Counted from the stretch's first letter, positions 1-11,010 are shown. The stretch is 64,000 bases of DNA from Rhodotorula mucilaginosa (GCA_034406715.1 CP137869.1:1-64000); one strand, 5' to 3'. Notes: generated by a model from the letters alone, not told the origin. Made by a program: numbers and translations.

Positions 1-66
1 CCTAACCCTAACCCTAACCCTAACCCTAACCCTAACCCTAACCCTAACCCTAACCCTAACCCTAAC
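1..66. repeat. Telomeric repeat array (CCCTAA)n
   Basis: Eleven uninterrupted copies of the hexamer CCCTAA, phased from base 1. They break down into degenerate variants (TTAACTAACCTAAG) just after position 66. Read outward toward the end this is TTAGGG, the vertebrate/filamentous-fungal telomere repeat also used by many basidiomycetes. The window therefore starts at a chromosome end, oriented telomere to centromere. Confidence 0.97.
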
Positions 67-270
67 TTAACTAACCTAAGTGTGGCTGATCTTTGCTCCC
101 TTGCTTCTTTGACTGAAGTTTTCCAAGGCTTGCTGGCTCTCAAAATTCCGCACTTGGTCCTAGTACAAAGATCTTGACTCTGCAATGCATAGTGCCTTCA
201 TTCGCAAAAAAAAAAGCGAGTAAACCTACCCCTCATGCGCTGTACTACAGCCAAGGTTGACAGCTGAGGA

Positions 271-840
271 AGCAGTTTGGTCAAGTTTCAGCCTCACGCA
301 GTATTCCTGAACATTTTCGGAGGGAAATCTCTCCCTTTGACCATCTGAGTGTAGCCACAAGCACTATAGACGGCCACTCGAGCCTTCTGCAGCAGAATCC
401 CCAAGCGGGCGCAAGGAAAAAAGCACAGCTGGGTGGGAAGGAGTTTGCTCCACTTTCAGCCTCAAGCGCTGTTCCTCTCCATCTCTGTAAGAAATTCCTC
501 CCTTTGACCGTGTCACCGTAGTCATGACCGCTATTAACGACGACGTGAGCCATTTCGAAGCTGAACAAGCGAGCAAGCCGGTCAAAAAAGCACCCACTCG
601 GTGCGGAGCAGTTTGCTCAAGTTTCAGCCCCATGTGCACTTCCTAGTCATTTCCCTAAGAATTCCCTCATTTTGACCACGGGGAGTGTAAGCAAAGTAGA
701 GCTTGCGGGATGATTTGCGCCATCCAGAAGGGGAAAAGGCCAGCTGGTGGTTCAAGAGGGTGCCAGTTTGGTGGGAAGCAATTTGATCAAGTTTGAGCTT
801 TTCCTCTAGTTCAAATGGCGAGTCTATGCAATGCAAGGGG
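271..840. repeat. Degenerate ~168-bp subtelomeric tandem repeat
   Basis: A motif like CAGTTTGCTCAAGTTTCAGC recurs at 273, 441, 609 and 779, a spacing of 168, 168 and 170 bases. A second landmark, CCCTTTGACC, recurs about 60 bases into each unit (near 333, 500 and 668), so whole units are repeated and not only one word. Copies have diverged strongly. Three full units and a partial fourth are visible. Traces of similar words near 885-925 (CAGTTTGACCGTA) suggest an older, more decayed copy. No protein explains the periodicity. Confidence 0.85.
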
Positions 841-1347
841 CCTCCCTAGAAAGCACAGGCTCTGAGATGCATGGTGAGCGTACTCCCTGCTGAGGATCCC
901 AAGTGTTCACACAGTTTGACCGTATTGCGCAGACACCCGGTCTGATCGCAAGTTGAGCTTGGTGAATCTGTCCCCAGCCGTTGGAGATAATGCCAGACTG
1001 GTATGTTGCACGGATATAGGCTTCAATTTCTCCTGCAGGGTGACACGGGTACGGCGAGTTTTGCCTGTCAAGCTAAGGGGTGTCACGACAGCACAGTATT
1101 CCGCTTTCCAGACGAAAGTGGCGACACCCGAAACGCAGGGAGAAGAGCACTTTACCCTCTGATTTTTAGCGACTTTTGGTGCGGCTGGTAAACTCACTGG
1201 TCAAACACTCGCGAAACAATCCCCGCCGTGCAGGAAGAGCTTAGCCGGCTATCGGACTCTCTTCCGAACATTTCGCGACATGCTGCAACAAAGATGCACT
1301 CGTGTTTCAACTGCGAGAAAGACTCTGCTCAGCTCGAGCCAGCCCGT

Positions 1348-1410
1348 AATGACAACCACTCTGCTCCTAATGACGACCACCCTGCTCCTAATGCCGACCA
1401 CTCTGCTCCT
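1348..1410. repeat. 21-bp minisatellite, three units
   Basis: Three adjacent units (1348-1368, 1369-1389, 1390-1410) differ at only a few bases; the core is AATGACGACCAC followed by CTGCTCCT. The unit is a multiple of three, so all frames stay open across it. One plus frame (1228-1440, 70 codons) reads as repeated NDxHSAP heptapeptides. That may be accidental, because nothing else in the frame looks like protein. Confidence 0.85.
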
Positions 1411-1536
1411 GCTGAGTCACACGCGTGCCGCACTCCGTAACAGCCCTCCTCGCGTTGGCTTGCGCTGCGGACCCGGTTCCGGCTTCCGTCGTGAGAATCG
1501 AGGAGGACGTAGGGCGGGAAGAGACGTGAAGACATC

Positions 1537-1616
1537 GTCGACGAGACGAGTGTTTGTGGAATGAAGTGGTCTCGACGTCGACGAGACCAGTGGCTGTGAA
1601 CTAGAGTGGCGTCGAC
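1537..1616. repeat. 40-bp direct repeat carrying GTCGAC palindromes
   Basis: GTCGACGAGACGAGTG at 1537 reappears as GTCGACGAGACCAGTG at 1577, with similar flanks (TGTTTGTGGAATGAAGTGG against GCTGTGAACTAGAGTGG). A third GTCGACG lies at 1611. This is a short degenerate tandem array with period 40. Confidence 0.6.
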
Positions 1617-1956
1617 GTATCGGAATGTTGCGACAAGGTCCAGCTCATCAACTGAGTCTTCAAAGAGATGGCGGTCGCGGGACTCTTCGACCCTCGGGGC
1701 GCTGGCAGCTGTTTGTGACGCTGGTAGGGTCAGTGCAAGAGAAGCAACAACACCAAGAAAAAGACACGACGCACTGCCGGAATTCGCACTTTCCAAGGGC
1801 GCGGGGACCGCAAGGAACCAGCATGCAAGGCAGTCCATTCGGGCGAGAAGGCGAAACAGCGACAACCCGAAAGTCAGACAACCCTGTAGAGGAAGACCGC
1901 CCAAGTCAGCCAGAGAAGAGTGAACCACCGAGGAAATGGCCACGAACACGCACAGG

Positions 1957-3569
1957 TCAACCCTCCTGATCCGACAGGAAAAACAACCGCCGGTTCCCGC
2001 GCTCGCGCTCGACGACGCCACCCTTCGCAGCCGCTCCTAACTGCCGCGCCAACCCGGAGGGCGACGGGACCGAAGCGGGCGTAAAGACGGAATCGAACGA
2101 CGAGGTCGAAGACGGGGAAGAAGCCGAAGGAACGGGGGGCAAGGACGGGCTGGCGATGACGCCTTGGGCGGTGAGGCCGCTCAGAGAGGTGACCGAATCG
2201 GCGCGGGTGAGCCACGAGCCGGCGGTGAACGAGCTGCCGAGGAGGGCGAGCGAGGCCGAGGATTTCGAGCGCGGCGGAGGAGCAGCGAGTCTTGACGAGG
2301 CGGGCTGAGCGGTTGGGAGGGCACAGGAGTTAGCTCGCAGAGATGCAATAGACCACATGACCGAGTGTACGCACCTCTGTGGCCAGAGGACCTCGCCGCG
2401 GCGCAGGAGCAGATCCGAAGATCAGGTCGCTCTGCTGAGGCGAAGGAGAGTCTCGGGGACGGTGGCGCGGTGGTTGTGTGCGACGAAGGGCCGAGGATGG
2501 ACGGTCTGCTGGTCGAGAATAAGGTAAAAACGAGTCAGCGCCTATGCGAATGGCAGGAAGCGAGATGCACAAGTCTCGACAAAAGACTGCTCCACCCAGC
2601 CAGACCGCCGCACGCCGACTCACCCGCCGCGTGACTTGCCCCGTCGACGAAAGCCGAGTGAGACCGACTAAAGCCCTTGTCGGGACCCAACCACACGCCG
2701 CCGCCGTTCGTCGAAGCCACCGCATCCGAAGACGAAACCCGGTCCATCAGGCTCGGACGGTACGAGTAGCTGCCGACCGACCTGGTGGTCGTCCGCCTTG
2801 CGCCGAGATCGAGAGCGAGGGCTGGAGACTGCGAAGGGAAGGGGAAGGCGGGGATCGTCGGGTCGTACGCGCCAGCGGCGGCGGAAGGGATCGGCGAGAG
2901 CGTCGAAAAGGCGAGGTCGGCTGCCAGGGACGATCCGCCCGAAGAGCGTCGTCGGCGATGATCCGCGGAGGCGAGTGGCTGAAGAGGTGGCGAAGAAGTG
3001 GCCGACGAAAAGGCACCGAGCGATCCGACGGCCCCGAGTGACGACCCGGCGCCGAACGAGGACACCGACGACGACCCCCCCATCCGGAGCAGCGTCAATT
3101 CGTTCCTCGCCTCGTCGATGAGCCTGCACTCGTCCGAGCAGTACAAGGCCGTGTGAGACTCGCCGACGACAGAACCCTCCTCCTCGTCCGGGTCGATCTC
3201 GATAATCTCGATAATCTCGCCGACGCTCCGCGGTTTCGACACGGATTTCCGGTCGGGTAGGGGGCGACGGTGGTGGTGGGCGGCGGCTGCAAACTTGGTC
3301 GTGCTCTTGTTTCGCTTCAAGGCGGTCCCCCCGACCGCCTTGGTCGAGTGACCGCGCCGCATCGGTTTCGAGGCCGCGCCATCACTGGACCGGAGCGAGG
3401 TCGACAGCGCCGACTTGGAGTCCCTGCGCTTAGACGGAGCGCCGGCCGACGAGGCCCCGGCGGATGGTGGCTGTGTTTGCGCCGCGGACGAGGACGACGT
3501 GGGCGGGATGGCGCGGTCGCAGACGACGCAGTACGCGTCAATGTCGAAATCGTAAGCCTCGATGGTCAT
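1957..3569 (-). CDS. Ecl1-family zinc-binding protein (lifespan / starvation regulator)
   Basis: The N-terminus reads DAYCVVCDRAIP. After a low-complexity Ser/Ala insert comes TALYCSDECR. Together these form the CxxC...CxxxC zinc-binding signature of the fungal Ecl1/2/3 family, which extends chronological lifespan and responds to nutrient starvation in fission yeast. I infer three exons: 3569-2624, 2508-2375 and 2304-1957, with GTGAGT and GTGCGT donors and acceptors preceded by CTGAC and CTAAC branch sites. Phases join cleanly to give about 475 residues, far longer than the ~80-residue yeast members. The extra length is Ser-rich disordered sequence, which is common in basidiomycete homologues. 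The start is the first ATG in frame, 13 codons before the first Cys. It is the most telomere-proximal gene here. Confidence 0.8.
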
Positions 3570-3586
3570 CTTGCCCTTGGCCGTGC

Positions 3587-3865
3587 TCAAGTGCGAGACG
3601 TGATAAGCGAACCCCGCGGCGGTCGACGGATAAACTGAGGCGGGTGTTGGGGCGAGAACTGGAAGGGCGAGCGCAAGGCGAGGCGGGGTCGAGCAGAGGT
3701 GTATGATAATCGGTGCGAGTCTAAGTAGCTGTGCAAGATCCCATCGTCCACGTTGTGGTGCTGCGAGGAAAGAAAGCTGGCCAACTCGCGGTTCGTGTCG
3801 ATCGGCGACAAAAGCCGGTCCGCTCCGGCAATCAAATCAACTTTTGTCCCTCCTTCCGACTGCAT
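3587..3865 (-). promoter_or_regulatory. Possible 92-codon upstream ORF of the Ecl1-type gene
   Basis: An ATG-initiated minus frame of 92 codons, starting MQSEGGTKVDLIAGADR, stops at 3587, only 17 nt before the proposed Ecl1 start at 3569 and in another frame. Its first 55 residues have a balanced, protein-like composition. It could be a translated uORF in a long leader, or a separate 5' exon joined by an intron I cannot define. No family was recognised. Confidence 0.35.
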
Positions 3866-5102
3866 GCGTGCAGTCTAGACTCGACATTGACTCTTGCAAG
3901 ACCTACAGAGGACTGCCTTGATATTCGTGCTCAAAGGTCCGAGACAAAAAGCCGAACTCGTTTCAACCGCTGCAGAGCTTGCCGGCAGCTCGAGATCAGC
4001 TTATAAATCTCCGCTTCGAGTCGACCATAGTCGCCCCCTCGGTATGTCAATAAGTAGCCAGAGTCGCTTCGCTTACGCCCAAAGCCAGCAGTTCTCGGGG
4101 AATGTGGTGAAGGCAAAGAGCGGAAACAGGTCCAAAATCAAGAGTATGGAGCAGAACCGCTCAGGCAGCGTGAGCGGCCGACTTCTTGGGGCAAAGAGAC
4201 TGTGATGTCAAGCCAGAAGAGGGCAAGACCTTTTCCAGGAAAGAAAAGCAGTCGGAAAGGCTGCCAATGGGAGAGTCAAAAGGAGCGCGATGGCAGAGAG
4301 CCGCGGCTCGATCGGAGGTGGCGATTTTTCTCCTCTGAACCGAGCGGTACATGGCTCCCGGCTGAAGTCGCACACACAGGTCACTTAAAGCCTGGAAGGT
4401 TGTGGACGTCGCGCCCAGTGAGCAGGAAACCGATCCGAGCCGGGTAGCTGAAGCAAGGCGTAAGACAAAACGCCGGTCGCTCTGGGTTTCGCCGACTTCG
4501 CCGTTGTCGCGCCTCATCTTCGGTCCAAGTACGCGCTCAGTCGAGCAGCTGAGATCAAAGTCGAGCTCGGGAGGCGAACGAGAAAAGAGCGGGCCAGCCC
4601 GTCCCGTCGGCGTCGGAAAGCCAAGCGGTTCCGATACCGTGACCAGCTGACGAGCCGGAATCCAGAGCCCGAAGCCAGTCAGGATGGTGTTGAGGGGTAT
4701 TGTATATACTTGTAGCAAAACGGCGCGAAAGTCGAGATCGAGGGCGAGAGTGCATTTTGCATGGACGAGCGCAAGGTCGGCCACGAACACGACACGGAGC
4801 TGTGTCGGCCAGGCAGCGACAGTGTTCTCGACCCGAGAGAGGGCCCAGACAGCCGCTTCGCGGCAAGCTTCCCCCGTACTCGCCAACCACGCCCGCCCTT
4901 CGCCCGCTGCGCGGGCATCACATAGCCAGTTGCGATCAGGGCTTTTCCCAAAGCGAGCGAGTATGTGTCGGCAAGAGCCTGACGACCATTTAAAAAAAAA
5001 CGGGATCCAATCCTGTAGTTCGAGAGAAAACACGTGACGGAAAAGGTCAGCTCGAAAAGAGACCCCTCGACCGAACTGCCTCGGAGGAGGAGAACGCACC
5101 GC
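3866..5102. other. Intergenic region between Ecl1-type gene and FMT1
   Basis: No supported gene. A 312-codon minus frame (4161-5099) opens at GTG, has no recognisable domain and lacks the codon pattern of the neighbours. This stretch most likely holds the promoter and leader of the Ecl1-type gene and the 3' end of FMT1. Confidence 0.5.
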
Positions 5103-6594
5103 CTACTTGGAGAACCGACCCTTGTTCCCCGCCCACCACTCTTTCGCCTCGATCCACCCTTTGCCACCTTGTCGTTTCACGCGCTTGACAATAACCGCGC
5201 CGGACCGACACGCGATCGAGAGGCGACGCGAGGCGGGGTCGAACGTGAGCGAGCCGGGTGCGGGAGCAGATTCGGATGGGGGGGACAAAGGGACCGGGTC
5301 GACGTCGAGTTGGACGACGAGGTCGTCGGCAAGAATTGTCCAGAGTGGGTGCTGCGTCGAGAGGAACGTGCGTCAGTCCGAGGCTTTCGAGAGACTCGCC
5401 CACCCCCCGCTAGGGGCGCACCTGATGCCCGATGGCCCTCTGCAATCTGCACACCTCCTCGGCCGTTTTGTCCTCCCACTCGACGCGCGCATCCTCCCTC
5501 GTCAGTTTGCGCGCGTGGGTCGCCCCCTCCTCGGACTGCGGGACGGCGAGGCGTTGCCGTTCGGCGAGGTGGCGCAGGGTCGAGACGAGGAGGTGGCCGC
5601 CTTGTTGAGCGAGGGAGCGTTCCAACGTCGGGAAATCGGCGTCGGGCGCGAGTCGAGTCTGTAGGCGGCAAAAGAGTTAACGCCCTTAGATAGAAAAAAA
5701 GTCCTAAGCGAAAGGAAGACCCACAGGCTCCTGAGCAAGGATCCTGCCGCGATCAAACCTCCCGCGACTGAGTTCCTGCACCGTGACCCCACCCTCCTCA
5801 TCCCCGTTGAGGATACTCCACTGAATGGGCGCCGCGCCTCTCCAGCGGGGGAGCAACGACGGGTGAACGTTGAGGGCGTTCAAGGGCTCAAAGTGCGCGG
5901 CGAGGAGCGAGGTCGGGATCAGGTGGCCGAAGGAGGCAGTCAGGAGCAGGTTTTTCTGTGGCGAGTCTCGCGAGAGGAAAGCGTCTGGTGGCTGTGGCGG
6001 GCGTGGTGGGTGGAGCGTTGGCAGCACGTGGAACAGCGGCAGAGAGGCGAGGTTCCGAAAAAGAGGGCGAGGGTTTGTCCCAAAGCGCGTGAGCACCGGT
6101 CCTTACTCCGAGAGACACTAGCGCGACGCACCTCCCAGCCTGAGAGGAGCGACTTTTCGGGCAAAGCGATCGTCTGCACGCCGAGTTGTTCTGCGAGCAG
6201 TCTCAAGCGGGCTGCCCAGGGTCCGGGTCAGCATGCGGGTCGGATGTACCTAGGCCGAAGCGAGTACGCACGCCTGTGCAGCTCTTTGCCTCTGCGCCCG
6301 ACGCGCTGATCGGGCGGGGTGACGACGATACAGTCCTCGACGAGGTCTGCCGGGCGAGTCGGGGTCATTAGCGCGGACTCGGAAACGGAGGCCGAGGGAC
6401 GACACGCCGAGCGAACCGTTCCTGGCTGCGTGCAGTTGCTGGAAGACGTCGCAGCTAAAGTGGTCTGCGCCGAAGAAGAGGACGCGGTACGGCGGAGCGG
6501 GAGGCGGACGAGTCGTCGATAACCAGCGGACAGCGAGCGGGGGAGCGGAGCACACGCGCGGTCGCTTGGCGAGCAGTCGGTTCAGGCCCATCAT
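5103..6594 (-). CDS. FMT1: Mitochondrial methionyl-tRNA formyltransferase
   Basis: Transfers the formyl group of 10-formyl-tetrahydrofolate to initiator Met-tRNA in mitochondria. The N-terminus MMGLNRLLAKRP...RWLSTTR looks like a cleavable presequence. It is followed by the Rossmann start YRVLFFGADHFS. The exon at about 5704-5955 carries LLLTASFGHLIPT and the family signature HPSLLPRWRGAAPIQW, then GGVTVQELSRGRFDRG. The exon at 5410-5625 encodes GGHLLVSTLRHLAE and the 'EGATHARKLTREDA' segment. The last exon ends GAVIVKRVKRQGGKGW...KGRFSK with stop at 5103. At least six exons; the intron between SGWE (about 6139) and KNLLLTASF (about 5955) is the least certain. The second of two adjacent Met codons could also be the start. 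Divergent from SEC24. Confidence 0.9.
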
Positions 6595-6729
6595 GCACGC
6601 CAGAAACACGAGCCGAGTCGACGACTGCGAGTTGAACGAGGACGAGCAAGGCGAGACGCGACTCTCGACTCTTTCCACCCTCTCGCACGTGTCCGGTCCA
6701 GAGACGAGAGTCTAGCCGAGATCGCAGAG
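6595..6729. promoter_or_regulatory. Compact bidirectional promoter FMT1/SEC24
   Basis: Only 135 bases separate the proposed FMT1 start codon (minus, 6594) from the SEC24 start codon (plus, 6730). The stretch contains no clear TATA box. It must hold both promoters and both leaders, unless the SEC24 first exon is misplaced. Confidence 0.6.
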
Positions 6730-9700
6730 ATGGCCTCGCAGGCGATGCCGCACCCGCCCTTGCCGCCCGGCTGGCGATCCGAGTGGTCCGTCTCTTCTCC
6801 CTCCTCCGCGAGTACACTCACTCTCGGCTGACCCAGCTGCACCTGGAACAGGGACCCGACAGTCGGAAGGATGCTCTTTATCGGCGAGTCTCCCTGCCTG
6901 CACTCCACGGGAACTATGCGTGCCAGGCGAGACTGTGGTGCGGTGGTCGACGTGACGCGGTGGGGGCGACACGCGGTCTCACCTCGACCCACGGACGGAG
7001 CCATACAGAGGGAGCGTAGAACTAACACGCGCACGCACGCACGCACGCCCGCAGACTCGGCGTCGGGCCGGCAGCAGTACAACTTTCCCGCCCTCGCGCC
7101 GCTCCCTCCGCCCGGACAGCGACCGTTCCCCGGCGCCCGCCACGGCGTACACGCCTCCGTGTCCGGGCCCATCCAGACCTCGCCCACCAAATCCATGAAC
7201 GGCTACCCCGGACCGCGACCCACTGCAGCCTCGCCCTTGAGACCACCCGTCATCCCGCCGTTTGGACGCGGCAGTCCCGCCCCGCCTCCTCCTCCCGACC
7301 CTTACGCCTTCAACAACAAGCCAACCCCTCCCCCTCAGCCACCGCAGCAGCCTCAAGAAGACTCGCTCGGTGCCTTACCCTCGGCCGCCGGGAACAGACG
7401 ACCGGGCCGACGCCAGTACGCCCGCGAGACGAGCGCCTACCTCGCCAGCGACCTCGCCGGCGCACCGTCCAATGCACCACCGACAGCAGCAGGCGGAGGC
7501 GGTCACGCTCACACCCAGAGCGCCTTCTTCTCCCCCGCCAGCGCGTCCGCAGCCATGGGGGGCGGCGTTCCTCCCGCCCCCGCCGCCGATTTCGCCCCCC
7601 AACCCGGCTTCAACGGCGGCGCGCCTCCGACAGCCTCGATGCAGCAACCGGGAGTACCGGCGATGACGAACCAGTTTGCCCAGATGGGCTTCAACCACGG
7701 CCAGAACGCGCCGCGACCGGCCCACGACACGCACACGATCAACCTCGTCAACCTCCCCTTGAACCCGCTCGAACTCATGACCACCATGCCCCCCGAGATC
7801 AACCTGCCTCCCAACGTAAGAGTCTCGCCGTGATCACTTTCCAGACTTCGAAACTCACAACGACGTCCACACTCCCATGCAGGCCTCGTTCTCGCAATCG
7901 CCGACTCGGAACGCCGACCCGTCGTACCAGCGGTCGACCCTGAACGCCATCCCGACCACCAACTCGCTCCTCCAAAAGTCAAAGATCCCCCTCGCGTTGA
8001 TCCTCACCCCGTACCGCAGCCTCAAACCCGGTGACGTGGGTCCCTCCTTGAAAGAGCGATCCCCCAACCTCGGAAACTGACCACCCGCCCCGCCCCGCAG
8101 CCCGAAGTGCCGGTCGTGTCGGACACGGTGATTGCGCGGTGCCGTCGCTGCCGAACCTACATCAACCCGTACGTGACGTTTATCGAGGGCGGGCAGCGGT
8201 GGAAGTGCTGCATGTGCAACCTCTCGAACGAGGTGCCGCAGCTGTTTGACTGGGACCAGGACAAGAACGAGCCCGCGGACCGGTACGCGCGGCACGAACT
8301 CAACTCGAGCGTCGTCGAGTTTGTCGCGCCGACCGAGTACATGGTCCGCGCGCCGCAGCCGCCCATCTACGTCTTTGTCATGGACGTGTCGTACTCGGCC
8401 ATCTCGACCGGAATGGTCGCGACCGCCGCCCGTACCCTCCTCGAGTCGCTCGACCGGATCCCGAACGCCGACGACCGGACCAAGATCTCGCTCATCTGCG
8501 TCGACTCGTGCCTGCACTTCTTCACCCTCCCCGAAGGCTCGAGCGAACCGTCCATGCTCGTCGTCGGCGACTTGGACGACGTCTTCCTCCCGAAACCGAA
8601 CGACATCCTCGTCAACCTCGTCGAGGCCAAGGCCGGGATCGAAAACTTGTTGACCAGGTTGAACGACATGTTTGTCGAGACCAACAACACCGGTAACGCC
8701 CTCGGCGCGGGTCTCCAAGCGGCGTACAAGCTCATCTCGCACGTCGGCGGCAAAGTCGTCGCCCTCTCGGCGACGTTGCCCAACCTCGGCCCGGGCGCCT
8801 TGAAGAACCGCGAAGACAGCAAGGTGCTCGGGACGACGAAAGAGTCGGCGTTGCTCCAGGCGCAGACGTCGTGGTACAAGACGTTTGCGATCGAGTGCTC
8901 GAGGTCTCAAGTCTCGGTCGACATGTGGCTCTTCAGCTCGGCCTACACCGACGTCGCCACCCTCAGTGAGCCTTCTGAAGAGTCCTGAACCCCTTTTCGC
9001 AGCCCCATCAAAATTCTGACCACACTAAAACCCCGGCGCAGGCGGCTTGCCACGGTACACGGGCGGGCAGACGTACTACTACCCGTCTTTCAACGCGGCG
9101 CGGTCCGAAGACGCCCTCAAGTTTGCGCACGAGTTTGGCACCGTCATCTCGGACCCGATCTGCCTCGAGGCCGTCATGCGTGTCCGAGCCTCGCGTGGTG
9201 AGTGGTGGCGATCTCTGGAACGCTAATAGGACTCGGAGAACTGACCCCGACGCAACGGCCAGGGATCCGCATGTCGGCGTTCCACGGCAACTTTTTTGTC
9301 CGGTCGACCGACTTGCTGTCGCTGCCGGCCGTCCCGATGGACCAGTCGTACGCGATCGAGATCCAGATCGAGGACCCGATCTCGGCGCCGTTCGTCGTGT
9401 TCCAGACCGCCGTCCTGCACACGACCGCGTTCGGCGAGCGGCGGATCCGCGTCGTCACGCTCGCGCTCCCGACGACGAGCTCGATCTCGGAGCTGTACTC
9501 GTCCGTGGACCAGATCGCGCTCGCGACGTTGCTCGCCAACAAGGCCGTCGAGCGGAGCAACCAGTCCAAGTTGGAAGACGCGCGCGACGCCGTCCACAAC
9601 AAGCTCGTCGAGATTTTGGGCACGTACAAGGCGACCATGACCAACAGCGGGTCGGGCGCGAGTCCGCAGCTCGTCGCCGGCGACAACATCAAGTTCTTGC

Positions 9701-10590
9701 CGCTCCTCATGCTCGGTCTCCTCAAGAATGTGGGTCGGAGTGGGGGTGATTCCGTTTGCGCAAAGCTGACTTCGGAAACCGCCCGCCCGCCCGCAGACCG
9801 CACTCCGTCACAGCACGATGATCCCGCCCGACGTGCGCGCGTACAGCCAGGCGCTCCTGACGACGATGCCGTCTCAGCTCCTCGTGCCGTACCTGCACCC
9901 GGTCTTTTACTCGCTGCACAACATGCCGAAAGAGGTGTGTTTTCCCGCTCTCGTGGTCTGCCACAAGCCTTTTTACGGAACTAATCGCGCGCACCACCAC
10001 CAGTGCGGCACCATCTCGGAGCAAGGCGTCGTTCTCCCGCACCCGCTGCCGCTTACGTCGGAGCGCCTCGAACGGCACGGCTTGTTCCTGATCGAGGACG
10101 GCCAGAACATCTTCCTCTGGGTCGGCCGCGATGCCGTCAACCAGCTCGTGCTCGACGTGTTCGACTTGCCGTCGTATGCCGACTTGCGCAGCGGCAAGGT
10201 CAGTCTCGATGACCGTCCTTTCCTCGAAACCGCGGGAAAGCTGACTCAAATTACACCCGCCCCCCAGGGAACTCTGCCGATCCTCGACAATGCGTTCTCG
10301 CAACGGGTCAACGCCATCATCGGCAAAGTGCGCGAGGCACGCCGCGGTCCGTACTACCCGCATCTGTACATCGTCAAGGAGGACGGCGACCCGGCGCTGC
10401 GGCAGTGGGCGCTGAGCCTGTTGATCGAGGACCGGATGGAGACGCTGCCGAGTTACCAGCAGTTCATCAACAAGCTCAAGGATTCCGTGAGTCTCGTACC
10501 GGTCTGCTTTGGGTGTTACGGAACTTGGTGCTGATGCTCCGCCTCGCTTGCTCGCTCGCACCCGCACAGATCAACGACAAGTCGTTCTGA
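6730..10590 (+). CDS. SEC24: COPII coat cargo adaptor Sec24
   Basis: Sec24 pairs with Sec23 in the inner COPII coat and selects cargo at ER exit sites. The Pro-rich N-terminus (7054-7815) is followed by the conserved [20 protein letters not shown], then the zinc finger [10 protein letters not shown]...[13 protein letters not shown] near 8140-8240. Next are the trunk ([14 protein letters not shown]), the beta-sandwich, helical and gelsolin-like parts ([15 protein letters not shown]). Exons inferred: 7054-7815, 7883-8035, 8101-8965, 9042-9197, 9263-9729, 9797-9934, 10004-10198, 10268-10486 and 10570-10590; all phases fit. The first exon is less sure: ATG at 6730 begins [19 protein letters not shown] and must be spliced to 7054, perhaps from a donor near 6811. 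The last exon encodes only INDKSF. Confidence 0.95.
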
Positions 10591-11010
10591 GGCCCCCATT
10601 TCCCCCCGTAGTCAACCTTTCGCCTCTTTGATACCCGTTGCTTCCGTCTTGTGTTCAGCCGTGCTTGCAAAAGAGATTGCATGTCTACCAGCTGCAGTAT
10701 ACGTGAGAGCTCTCGAAGACGCTGCGCTGCGGGTGGAGAAGACGGGATCCGAAGTGGAGCTTCCGTCGGCGATGACGAAACGCGAATGAAACGTGAAGAT
10801 GAGCGCATCGTTGTCGCGGGCTCCTCGTCCCGGGGCTGATCGGAGGGGCTCGGGTGGAGAGCATAGAGCCACGCGGTGAACCCAACTCGACTGGCTCCAG
10901 GCAAGGCGTTCTTCCCCAGCGCTCCGACGGATTAACAGCAAAAAAAACGAGGCGCTCCGCACTCTCGATCAAAAGGACGACAGTAGCTGGGAGCGCACTA
11001 CACGTCGGGG

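Larger units (their letters stand above)
841..1956. other. Subtelomeric stretch without a recognisable gene
   Basis: Open frames here are short or start without ATG, and none resembles a known family. It contains the 21-bp minisatellite and the 40-bp direct repeat listed separately. A longer minus frame (1329-2021) begins at GTG and runs into the last exon of the Ecl1-type gene in another frame, so I regard it as chance. The rest looks like noncoding subtelomere. Confidence 0.6.

Noticed and set aside
1329-2021. 230-codon minus-strand frame running from the minisatellite into the Ecl1-type last exon
   Set aside because: It starts at GTG within a coding exon in another frame, has no recognised family, and its C-terminal repeats merely translate the 21-bp minisatellite.
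4161-5099. 312-codon minus-strand open frame upstream of the Ecl1-type gene
   Set aside because: It begins at GTG, shows no domain, has irregular composition, and long chance frames are expected in GC-rich DNA. Most likely leader or intergenic sequence.
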